In this document: piece by piece, positions 1-5,470 of the stretch
How the letters are laid out: every line of letters starts with the position of its first letter
Numbering within the stretch: position 1 is the stretch's first letter
DNA from: Bacillota bacterium
Lineage (GTDB): Bacteria; Bacillota; Clostridia; Peptostreptococcales; Anaerovoracaceae
DNA: 6,428 nt
Assembly: GCA_023394035.1 (NCBI GenBank)
Contig: JAEXBK010000152.1
Coordinates: 1-6,428, forward strand
Direction: 5' to 3'
Made by a program: the position numbers and the translations under genes
The notes under the pieces: generated by a model
The model's input: only the letters and a program-made list of their open reading frames with translations
Database searches by the model: none
What the model was told of the DNA's origin: nothing

Positions 1-1022
1 TTAAGGGAACGACCGACTTTGCAGGCGCACCTGTATGCACCGGCCCTTTCGATATCACATCATTTGAGCCTGAAGCTTCCGTAGTTCTCGAGAAAAACAA
101 GAGCTACTGGGGCGGAGACGTAAAGACGGAAAAAATCGAATACGTAAAGGTTGCTGATGCCGATACGCTTGCACTTTCACTCCAGACAGGAGAAGTTGAT
201 ATCGCTCTTGACCTTACGCCTGCGGCAGCAGAGAGCCTTATGGGAAAAGAAGGCATCAATGTTACAAAGACGGTTCAGCCGAGAGTTTATCAGGTTTACT
301 TCAACCTCGGAAAGATGACAGACAAAGCCGTAAGGGAAGCCATAATGATGGGCATCGACAAGAAGGCTATCTGCGAAGATCAGCTTAAAGGTGCTGTTAC
401 AGCTACAGTAGGAGCATTCCCTGCAGACAGTCTTTATAACGGCAGCGGCCTTAAAACAAAGGAATACAACGAAGCGGCAGCAAAAGAAATGCTCAAAAAT
501 GCAGGCTATGCCGATACTAACGGTGACGGAATTGTTGAGAAGGACGGAGCTCCGCTCACGATCAAGCTTTCGTTATACAAGAGACTTGCAATGGAAAGCA
601 TCGGAACCGAAATGCAGGCTGCGCTTAAGAAAATAGGAATCGACGCTCAGATCGAGGTATTTGAGAAGTCGACATACTTCAAGGAGGATAACTTCGATAT
701 CGGACTTTATTCGATCGTAACGCTTCCTTCGGGAGACCCTCACGCATTCCTTAACGGATGGATGTCAAAGGACGGAGTGGCAAACTACGGACACTTTGCT
801 AACGATGCTGTAGATGCAAAGCTTGCGGCATTTTCAAAGTCGCAGGACCAGGCTGAGCAGATCGCTATAATAAACGAGCTTCAGCAGATCGCTATAGATG
901 AAGCTGCTTGCGATTACATCGGATTCAACAACATGATGACGGCTACATCGGATAAGATCGAAGGCTATGTAACATCCCCTAACGATTACTACCAGGTTAC
1001 AAAGGATCTCATAAAGAAATAA
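1..1022 (+). CDS. ABC transporter substrate-binding protein, family 5 (peptide/nickel type), 5'-partial
   Basis: This is the C-terminal 339 codons of an extracytoplasmic solute-binding protein; the first whole codon is at base 3 and the stop is TAA at 1020-1022. Family 5 proteins (DppA, OppA, NikA) capture oligopeptides, nickel chelates or similar ligands outside the membrane and pass them to the permease. The family pattern is visible: a TGPF segment followed by VLEKNKSYWGG (about 39-119), the VREAIMMGID helix near 330-360, and the NGDGIVEKDG segment with its preceding LKNAGYADT (about 490-550). Family members usually have about 500-550 residues, so roughly 170-200 residues, including the expected lipoprotein signal, lie outside the window. 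Two ATPase genes follow at once, which fits an import operon. The family is secure; the ligand is not, and the binding-pocket part needed to judge it is incomplete. Confidence 0.93.
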   Translation, partial: KGTTDFAGAPVCTGPFDITSFEPEASVVLEKNKSYWGGDVKTEKIEYVKVADADTLALSLQTGEVDIALDLTPAAAESLMGKEGINVTKTVQPRVYQVYFNLGKMTDKAVREAIMMGIDKKAICEDQLKGAVTATVGAFPADSLYNGSGLKTKEYNEAAAKEMLKNAGYADTNGDGIVEKDGAPLTIKLSLYKRLAMESIGTEMQAALKKIGIDAQIEVFEKSTYFKEDNFDIGLYSIVTLPSGDPHAFLNGWMSKDGVANYGHFANDAVDAKLAAFSKSQDQAEQIAIINELQQIAIDEAACDYIGFNNMMTATSDKIEGYVTSPNDYYQVTKDLIKK

Positions 1023-1023
1023 A

Positions 1024-1977
1024 ATGAACGAAATACTGAATGTGACAAATCTTTCAACTTCATATGGAAAGGTGCGTGTTCTGAGGGACATCAGCTTTTC
1101 CCTGCGCAAAAACGAGATACTCGGCGTGGTAGGTGAAAGCGGCTGCGGTAAGAGTACCCTTATAAAGTCGATTGCGATGCTGAAAGGACTTAACTGCACG
1201 GTCACTTCAGGCGATATCGTGTTTGACGGCCGCTCTTTACTCTCCATAGGAGAGGAAGAGCGGCGTAGGCTTTGGGGTGATGAGATAACTATGATATTTC
1301 AGAATCCCGAAAGCTGTTTTAACCATTCAAGAAAAATAGGAAAACATTTTACGGAGACGGTAAAGGCGCATAGAAATATGTCTGATTCCGAGATATATGC
1401 TCAGACGGAAGAAATATTCAAAAAGATAGGCCTTAAAGATACGAAGAGGATACTTAATTCATATCCGTTTGAGCTTTCAGGCGGAATGAATCAGAGAGTC
1501 GCTATCGCTCTTGCCGTACTCCTGAAGCCGAAGCTGATTCTTGCGGATGAGCCTACCTCTGCGCTTGATACGACCGTGCAGAAGCAGGTAGTAGAGGAAA
1601 TGCTTGCCCTCAAGGAGAGTATGGAAACCTCTATGATAGTCATAACGCACAATATCGGTGTTGTAGGAAGGATGGCTGACAACATCGCCGTAATGTACGG
1701 CGGCAGGATCATCGAATACGGAAGACGCGAGAAAATTCTTGAAGCTCCGCAGCATCCTTATACAAAGGCACTTCTGTCGGCAGTGCCTAAATTAGGCGAG
1801 GGAAGACCTGTCAGTCTGAAGGGAAGACCTCCGAAGTTTGAATCACTCGGAGACGGCTGCGCATTCATTGACAGATGCTGTGAATGTGAAAACGGATGCA
1901 GTGGATATAAGAACCTTCATTATCACTACGATGACGGAGGCTATGTGCTTTGCTGGAAGGAGGACTGCCATGGCTGA
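1024..1977 (+). CDS. Dpp/Opp-type ABC transporter ATPase (DppD/OppD-like)
   Basis: This is a 317-residue cytoplasmic ATPase that would power import by the neighbouring binding protein. Walker A is GESGCGKST (37-45), the Q-loop glutamine is Q93, the signature is LSGGMNQ (151-157), Walker B ends in DE (175-176), the D-loop is SALD (179-182) and the switch histidine is H209. The HPYTKALLSAVP segment (244-255) marks the C-terminal oligopeptide/dipeptide extension. Its cysteines C279, C285, C292 and C310 have the 5-6-17 spacing typical of DppD/OppD, where a [4Fe-4S] cluster has been reported; C286, C288 and C315 are extra. Length is normal for the subfamily. The start lies one base after the upstream stop and has no good ribosome site (AAAGGA at 1001-1006 is too far away), which suggests translational coupling. 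The gene overlaps the next ATPase by 8 bases. The exact substrate is undetermined. Confidence 0.95.
   Translation: MNEILNVTNLSTSYGKVRVLRDISFSLRKNEILGVVGESGCGKSTLIKSIAMLKGLNCTVTSGDIVFDGRSLLSIGEEERRRLWGDEITMIFQNPESCFNHSRKIGKHFTETVKAHRNMSDSEIYAQTEEIFKKIGLKDTKRILNSYPFELSGGMNQRVAIALAVLLKPKLILADEPTSALDTTVQKQVVEEMLALKESMETSMIVITHNIGVVGRMADNIAVMYGGRIIEYGRREKILEAPQHPYTKALLSAVPKLGEGRPVSLKGRPPKFESLGDGCAFIDRCCECENGCSGYKNLHYHYDDGGYVLCWKEDCHG
1957..1963 (+). promoter_or_regulatory. Ribosome binding site of the second ATPase gene
   Basis: AAGGAGG lies inside the end of the upstream ATPase gene, 6 bases before ATG 1970. It fixes the start there and rejects the longer reading from 1838, which would overlap the upstream gene by 140 bases and add 44 residues that are not part of the ABC fold. 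Confidence 0.9.
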
Positions 1978-2731
1978 TATTCTGCTTAAGCTCGAAAATG
2001 TCAGCAAAGCTTTCGGAAGCAAGGGCTCCGAGTTCAAAGCCGTTGACGATGTGAGCTTTGATCTGATGAAAGGCGAAAACCTTGCCGTTATCGGCGAAAG
2101 CGGAAGCGGCAAATCTACAATCGCACGCCTTATAACGGGCATACATACCTTGAGCTCAGGAAAAGTGTTCTTTGAAGGCAAGGACATTTCCGAGCTGTCA
2201 AAAAAAGAACGCAAGGAGCACTACAAATCAGTGCAGATGGTCTTTCAGAATGCGGTCAGCTCGTTTAATCCGCGAAGAAGAATAGGAACCTCGCTCGAAG
2301 AAATTTTGATAAACCTATGCGGTGAAAAGGGATCAGGCACGAGGGAACACGCTGCAGAGCTTCTTAAGAGCGTGGGGCTTAAGGAAGCCTATCTCGATAA
2401 GTATCCGCACGAAATAAGCGGAGGAGAATGTCAAAGAGCGGCCATTGCAAGGGCTATGTCGGTAAATCCGAAGCTTTTGATATGCGACGAAGCAACCTCG
2501 GCTCTTGACGTTTCTGCGCAGGCACAGATAATAGAGCTTCTCGGTGAGCTCAGAAGGGCTCATTCGATGTCAGTACTGTTCATATCGCATGACCTTCCTC
2601 TCGTGAGTGGGATAAGCGACAGAGTAATAATAATGGATGGCGGCAAAATCGTCGAAGAAGGTGTGACAAAGGACGTAATTACATCGCCAAAGAGCGAGCA
2701 GACGAAGAAATTGATCGAAGCTGTCCTGTAA
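1970..2731 (+). CDS. Dpp/Opp-type ABC transporter ATPase (DppF/OppF-like)
   Basis: This is the second ATPase of the importer, 253 residues, starting MADILLKLENV. Walker A is GESGSGKST (42-50), the Q-loop is Q93 followed by the OppF-like SSFNPRRRIG (97-106), the signature is ISGGECQR (149-156), Walker B ends in DEA (173-175) followed by TSALD (176-180), and the switch histidine is H207. The protein ends just after the ABC domain (PKSEQTKKLIEAVL) and lacks the roughly 60-80 residue oligopeptide-transporter extension with cysteines found in its partner and in longer OppF/DppF proteins. Short forms like this occur in nickel/peptide systems such as NikE-type ATPases, so this is probably natural rather than a truncation. 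It pairs with the upstream ATPase in a heterodimer, as is normal for family 5 importers. The translation start is set by the site at 1957-1963. Confidence 0.94.
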   Translation: MADILLKLENVSKAFGSKGSEFKAVDDVSFDLMKGENLAVIGESGSGKSTIARLITGIHTLSSGKVFFEGKDISELSKKERKEHYKSVQMVFQNAVSSFNPRRRIGTSLEEILINLCGEKGSGTREHAAELLKSVGLKEAYLDKYPHEISGGECQRAAIARAMSVNPKLLICDEATSALDVSAQAQIIELLGELRRAHSMSVLFISHDLPLVSGISDRVIIMDGGKIVEEGVTKDVITSPKSEQTKKLIEAVL

Positions 2732-2737
2732 TCTTAT

Positions 2738-2744
2738 AAAAGGA
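2738..2744 (+). promoter_or_regulatory. Ribosome binding site for a TTG-started MATE gene
   Basis: AAAAGGA ends 6 bases before TTG 2751. No ATG with a comparable site lies near, so this supports TTG as the start codon of the transporter gene. Confidence 0.7.
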
Positions 2745-2750
2745 ATAAAG

Positions 2751-4112
2751 TTGAAAAGTTTTTTTGCCGTAGACAATATAAGCGATACCAGGGGAGCATA
2801 CAAAAAATATTTTGATATAGCGTGGCCGGCTGCAGCTCAAGGTCTTCTAATAGATCTGATGATGGCTATAGATCTTGCAATGGTAGGCTCGCTCGGAAAG
2901 ACGGCGCTTGCGACGGTCGGTATCATGGGACAGCCAAAGATGGTGCTGTTTATTGCCATTCGCGCACTTTCTGTGCCTCTTACGGCTCTTGTTTCGCGAA
3001 GAAAAGGGGAAGAGCGTATTGATGAGATGAACTCTGTAATGAAGCAGGGGCTCAAAATCACCGCGCTCATATATATTCCGCTTGTGATTCTGTTTCTCAT
3101 GTTTTTGAGAGGCATAATAGGATTTGCAGGCGCGGCTCCGGAGATAATGGACGGAGCGGAAGAATACGGAAGATATATAGTTATAGGGACGTTTTTTGCT
3201 GCGTTTACGCAAGCTGCAGGATCATGCCTTATAGGAACGGGAAATACGAAAACCGTTTTTAAGGCAAATGTGGCAGGCAATGTTATAAACGTCTGCTTTA
3301 ACTATTTTTTGATATACGGGATATGGATATTCCCTGAGCTTAAGGTAAAGGGCGCAGGGATAGCTACGATGATAGGGCATATAGTGACATTTGCCATAAT
3401 GATGTCTGCTATTTCGGGCAAGAAGGAGCTGAGTCTTAATTCAAAGGCGACATGGAGCTTCGACAAAGACACGGTTAGCGCAATATGCAAGCTCGGAGGA
3501 AGCTCTTTCGGAGAGCAGTCATTTGAGAGATTCGGCATGTTTGCATATACTCGCATGGTAGCGAAGCTCGGTGTTGTGGCGTTTGCAACGCACCATGTCT
3601 GCATGAACCTGTGCGACATATTTTACTCGTTTTCTATGGGGCTCGGATATGCGAGCGCTTCATTTACCGGACAGAACATCGGCAAGAAAAAGCCTGAGCT
3701 TGCAGCGGCATACGGAAGGATAGGTATCAAAACAGGGCTCCTCATGTCGGCAGCGGCAGGTGCAATCTATATGATATGGCGAACCGGGCTTGTCGGTCTC
3801 TATACAAACGATGAAGCGGTAATAAGCCTCGGCGGACAGATAATGATAATAACCGCTCTTGCGGCAATTCCTCAGACATTTCAGCTCGTATATTCCGGCG
3901 TTCTTAAGGGTGCGGGAGATACATTCTATGTCATGTTGTACTCATTGTTTGTAATTGCGGTATTCAGACCTATATTGACATATTTGCTTTGTTTTACATT
4001 CGGTCTTGACCTTTACGGAGCATGGATAGCTCTTCTTTGCGATCAGAGCCTGAGAATGATTTTTTCCGGAATCAGGTTTAGAAATGGAAAATGGAGGCAA
4101 ATAAGGTTATAA
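2751..4112 (+). CDS. MATE family multidrug/sodium antiporter
   Basis: This is a 453-residue inner-membrane protein of the MATE (MatE/NorM/DinF) family, which exports drugs, metabolites or other organic compounds in exchange for Na+ or H+. Length and about twelve hydrophobic segments are typical. Visible family signs are the first-helix acidic residue in AIDLAMVG (D41), the GTGNTKTVFKANVAGN loop (162-177) leading into NYFLIYG, the SFGEQSFERFG segment (252-262) opening the second half, the matching SFTGQNIGKKKPEL loop (304-317), and GVLKGAGDT (383-391). The N-terminal 20 or so residues are cytosolic. The start is TTG with a good ribosome site. It begins 19 bases after the ATPase gene with no terminator or obvious promoter between, so it is probably transcribed with the importer. 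Its substrate cannot be inferred. Confidence 0.94.
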   Translation: MKSFFAVDNISDTRGAYKKYFDIAWPAAAQGLLIDLMMAIDLAMVGSLGKTALATVGIMGQPKMVLFIAIRALSVPLTALVSRRKGEERIDEMNSVMKQGLKITALIYIPLVILFLMFLRGIIGFAGAAPEIMDGAEEYGRYIVIGTFFAAFTQAAGSCLIGTGNTKTVFKANVAGNVINVCFNYFLIYGIWIFPELKVKGAGIATMIGHIVTFAIMMSAISGKKELSLNSKATWSFDKDTVSAICKLGGSSFGEQSFERFGMFAYTRMVAKLGVVAFATHHVCMNLCDIFYSFSMGLGYASASFTGQNIGKKKPELAAAYGRIGIKTGLLMSAAAGAIYMIWRTGLVGLYTNDEAVISLGGQIMIITALAAIPQTFQLVYSGVLKGAGDTFYVMLYSLFVIAVFRPILTYLLCFTFGLDLYGAWIALLCDQSLRMIFSGIRFRNGKWRQIRL

Positions 4113-4132
4113 TAAAACTGACAAAAAAGTTA

Positions 4133-4161
4133 TTGCAAAGCTAAGAGGTGTTGGCTATAAT
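4133..4161 (+). promoter_or_regulatory. Promoter of the acyl carrier protein gene
   Basis: A perfect -10 box TATAAT (4156-4161) sits 17 bases downstream of TTGCAA (4133-4138, 4 of 6 matches to TTGACA). This is a standard sigma-A spacing. Transcription would begin near 4168, giving a leader of about 60 bases before the ATG at 4230. No terminator is visible between the MATE stop and this promoter, so read-through from the transporter operon may add to it. Confidence 0.75.
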
Positions 4162-4188
4162 AGGCTTTGTACTTTGAAAGTGATATGC

Positions 4189-4208
4189 AAATTAACTATA
4201 GTCAATTT
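4189..4208 (+). promoter_or_regulatory. 20-base palindrome in the ACP leader, candidate repressor operator
   Basis: AAATTAACTATAGTCAATTT is an inverted repeat with 9 of 10 base pairs matching (only A4194/C4203 fails). It lies about 22-41 bases downstream of the predicted transcription start and 7 bases before the ribosome binding site, a position where a bound dimer would block the polymerase. An idealised core would be TTGACTATAGTCAA, with no spacer. The layout resembles operators of MarR-type lipid regulators such as FabT (TTTGAtTATCAAA), but the match is not close enough to name the regulator. As RNA it would form only a weak, A/U-rich stem, so a DNA operator is the likelier reading. Confidence 0.55.
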
Positions 4209-4215
4209 ATTCGAC

Positions 4216-4220
4216 GGAGG
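4216..4220 (+). promoter_or_regulatory. Ribosome binding site of the acyl carrier protein gene
   Basis: GGAGG lies 9 bases before ATG 4230. It selects this start over the in-frame ATG at 4167, which sits at the predicted transcription start and would add 21 residues foreign to carrier proteins. Confidence 0.88.
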
Positions 4221-4229
4221 TATATAGAA

Positions 4230-4460
4230 ATGGTTTTTGACAGAATTAAGAATATAATCGTAGAGCAGCTCAGCGTAGACGAATCGATGATCAGCATGGA
4301 TACGAACATGATGAAGGATCTCGAGGCTGATTCGCTTGACGCTGTAGAAATCATAATGGCTATCGAAGAGGATTTTGATATAGAGATCCCGGATGAAGAG
4401 GCAGAAAAATTCCAGCTCGTCGGCGATTTGGTAAGATACGTAGAAGAACAGACAGAATAG
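4230..4460 (+). CDS. acpP: Acyl carrier protein
   Basis: This is a 76-residue acidic helical protein that carries growing acyl chains as a thioester on a 4'-phosphopantetheine arm, mainly for type II fatty acid synthesis in the cytoplasm. The attachment site is Ser35 in LEADSLDAVEI (31-41). The later EEDFDIEIPDEEAEK segment (46-60) is characteristic of fatty-acid-type ACPs. Length is standard. The chosen start has a strong ribosome site. The gene is its own transcription unit, with a promoter, a candidate operator and a terminator, and no fab gene touches it, since its neighbours are a MATE transporter and rex. It could be the housekeeping ACP or a dedicated one; the sequence looks ordinary enough to favour housekeeping, but other ACPs in the genome would decide. 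Confidence 0.94.
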   Translation: MVFDRIKNIIVEQLSVDESMISMDTNMMKDLEADSLDAVEIIMAIEEDFDIEIPDEEAEKFQLVGDLVRYVEEQTE

Positions 4461-4468
4461 TAATCGTT

Positions 4469-4493
4469 GACCCGCCGAAGAGGTGGGTCTTTT
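4469..4493 (+). terminator. Rho-independent terminator after the ACP gene
   Basis: An 8-base-pair stem (GACCCGCC at 4469-4476 with GGTGGGTC at 4482-4489, one G-U pair) with a GAAGA loop is followed by TTTT (4490-4493). It lies 8 bases after the ACP stop. The T-run is short, so some read-through into rex is possible. Confidence 0.85.
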
Positions 4494-4513
4494 GATAATT
4501 CTCTAAATGGGGC

Positions 4514-4522
4514 AAAGAGAGG
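4514..4522 (+). promoter_or_regulatory. Ribosome binding site of rex
   Basis: AAAGAGAGG ends 8 bases before ATG 4531. The alternative in-frame ATG at 4507 lies before this site and only 13 bases after the terminator T-run, with no purine-rich site of its own, so 4531 is preferred. Confidence 0.75.
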
Positions 4523-4530
4523 TACTTGAG

Positions 4531-5181
4531 ATGAAGAATACGAAGATCTCCAATGCGGTAATAAACAGACTCCCGCGCTATAGACGCTATCTTATTGAGC
4601 TTGACAAAAAAGGCGTAGAAAAGATAAGCTCCAAGGAATTCAGCAATATGATAGGATATACTGCATCGCAGATAAGGCAGGATCTTAACAATTTCGGCGG
4701 ATTCGGTCAGCAGGGCTACGGATATAGCGTCAAGGGGCTAAGAGACGAGATAGACGCAATTTTGGGGCTTAACAAGGAATATAAGATGGTAATCCTCGGG
4801 GCAGGTCATCTCGGCTCTGCGATAGCGAGATATACCAAGACCTTTAACAGGGGCTTCAAGGTCTGCGGAGTGTTCGAGGTTAAACGCGATCTCATAGGTA
4901 CCACGATAGACGGCATGGATGTTCTCGACTATGAGGATCTCGTAAACTTTGTGGAAAAAGAGAAGATAGACATAGGAATCATATGCGTAAATCGCGAAAG
5001 TGCGCAGGAAGCGGCGGATCGTCTTTGCTTTGCCGGCGTCAAGGGCATATGGAACTTTGCAAGAGTGGATATAGAAGTGCCTAAGCATGTAGCTCTTGAG
5101 GTGGTGCAGCTATCGGACAGCCTTCATGCGCTTGCTTATCATATGAACGATATCAAGAAGAAAGAGCTTCACACAAAATAA
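4531..5181 (+). CDS. rex: Redox-sensing transcriptional repressor Rex
   Basis: This is a 216-residue cytoplasmic repressor that binds operators when NADH is low and releases them when the NADH/NAD+ ratio rises, controlling fermentation and electron-transfer genes in anaerobes. The N-terminal winged helix is recognisable from ISSKEFSNMIG and SQIRQDLNNFGGFGQQGYGY (32-65), the form seen in clostridial Rex. The Rossmann dinucleotide site is ILGAGHLGSAIARY (88-101) with GAGHLG at 90-95. The segment GVKGIWNFARVDIEVP and the closing helix LSDSLHALAYHM match the family. Small departures are Glu116 at the end of the second strand, where Rex commonly has Asp, and NRESAQ where VPxExAQ is usual. No convincing promoter is visible in the 70 bases before it. 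It converges on a ferredoxin gene, a plausible target type, although no full Rex operator was found. Confidence 0.95.
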   Translation: MKNTKISNAVINRLPRYRRYLIELDKKGVEKISSKEFSNMIGYTASQIRQDLNNFGGFGQQGYGYSVKGLRDEIDAILGLNKEYKMVILGAGHLGSAIARYTKTFNRGFKVCGVFEVKRDLIGTTIDGMDVLDYEDLVNFVEKEKIDIGIICVNRESAQEAADRLCFAGVKGIWNFARVDIEVPKHVALEVVQLSDSLHALAYHMNDIKKKELHTK

Positions 5182-5186
5182 AAAAA

Positions 5187-5211
5187 GGAGGCTGTCCAAA
5201 AGACAACCTCC
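5187..5211. terminator. Bidirectional terminator shared by rex and the ferredoxin gene
   Basis: GGAGG-C-TGTC (5187-5196) pairs with GACA-A-CCTCC (5202-5211) around a CAAAA loop: nine base pairs with one C/A mismatch. On the plus strand CTTTTATT follows (5213-5220), ending rex 5 bases after its stop. On the minus strand the A-run at 5181-5186 reads as TTTTTT followed by ATTTT, ending the ferredoxin transcript. The minus-strand tail is the stronger one. Confidence 0.88.
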
Positions 5212-5230
5212 ACTTTTATTGGTGAGTTAA

Positions 5231-5401
5231 TTACTCAGCTGCAGGAGCATCTACAGGGCAAGTCTCAGCGCAAGCACCGCAGTCAATGCACTTTGATGCA
5301 TCGATTTCGTACTGGCTGCCGCCTTCAGAGATAGCTTCTACAGGGCACTCAGCTGCACATGCACCGCAGCTGATGCAAGCATCAGAAATTTTATAAGCCA
5401 T
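5231..5401 (-). CDS. 2[4Fe-4S] ferredoxin, clostridial type
   Basis: This 56-residue protein begins MAYKISDACISCGAC and carries two classic CxxCxxCxxxCP motifs: C9, C12, C15, C19 and C38, C41, C44, C48, each followed by proline. The two motifs are an internal duplication and together bind two [4Fe-4S] clusters, each motif giving three ligands to one cluster and the fourth to the other. Such proteins are low-potential soluble electron carriers for hydrogenase, pyruvate:ferredoxin oxidoreductase, Rnf and similar enzymes in anaerobes. Length (55-56 residues) and acidity are typical, and the short tail ends DAPAAE. The start has an excellent ribosome site (AAAGGAGG, 8-base spacing) and its own promoter. 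It faces rex with 49 bases between the stops. Codon choice (GCT, TGC, GCA) suggests high expression. Confidence 0.96.
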   Translation of the reverse strand: MAYKISDACISCGACAAECPVEAISEGGSQYEIDASKCIDCGACAETCPVDAPAAE

Positions 5402-5409
5402 ATTAATAT

Positions 5410-5417
5410 CCTCCTTT
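5410..5417 (-). promoter_or_regulatory. Ribosome binding site of the ferredoxin gene
   Basis: On the minus strand AAAGGAGG is 8 bases before the ATG whose first base is 5401. It is one of the two strongest sites in the window, which fits an abundant protein. Confidence 0.92.
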
Positions 5418-5440
5418 AAGAAATCTCACAATTCGAACCT

Positions 5441-5469
5441 ATTATAACAGAAGGAATGTGTTAAGTAAA
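5441..5469 (-). promoter_or_regulatory. Promoter of the ferredoxin gene
   Basis: On the minus strand TATAAT (5446 to 5441) is preceded by TGT, making an extended -10 box (TGTTATAAT), with TTTACT (5469 to 5464, 4 of 6 matches) 17 bases upstream. The start point would be near 5434, giving a leader of about 33 bases. Confidence 0.75.
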
Positions 5470-5470
5470 G

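Noticed and set aside
834..1247. Minus-strand open frame across the binding protein/ATPase junction
   Set aside because: It is fully antisense to two well-supported genes, has no ribosome site, and the translation has no recognisable domain. The other long antisense frames in the window were dismissed for the same reasons.
1838..1969. N-terminal extension of the second ATPase from ATG 1838
   Set aside because: It overlaps the upstream gene deeply, has no ribosome site, encodes no ABC-like sequence, and a strong site at 1957-1963 marks the start at 1970.
4113..4138. Possible terminator after the MATE gene
   Set aside because: AATAA at 4111-4115 can pair with TTATT further on only through an A/T-rich bulged stem, and no T-run follows. 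I see no convincing terminator for the transporter operon.
4171..4181. Second small palindrome ACTTTGAAAGT in the ACP leader
   Set aside because: The arms are only 5 bases with a one-base centre, which is expected by chance in A/T-rich leader sequence; it cannot form a hairpin.
4167..4229. Longer ACP starting at ATG 4167
   Set aside because: This ATG coincides with the predicted transcription start and would translate through the palindrome; carrier proteins begin at the MVFDRIK position, where the ribosome site is.
4467..4499. Candidate rex promoter: TTGACC (4467-4472) and GATAAT (4494-4499)
   Set aside because: The spacer would be 21 bases, well outside 16-18, and the -35 element overlaps the terminator stem. 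Rex may be read through from the ACP unit or use a weak promoter not recognisable here.
5411..5432. Possible Rex operator upstream of the ferredoxin gene
   Set aside because: Only one half looks right (TTGTGAG on the minus strand); the other half (TTTAAGA) matches the TTGTGAA/TTGTTAA consensus poorly, so there is no palindrome. A second half-like GTGTTAA at 5458-5464 also lacks a partner.
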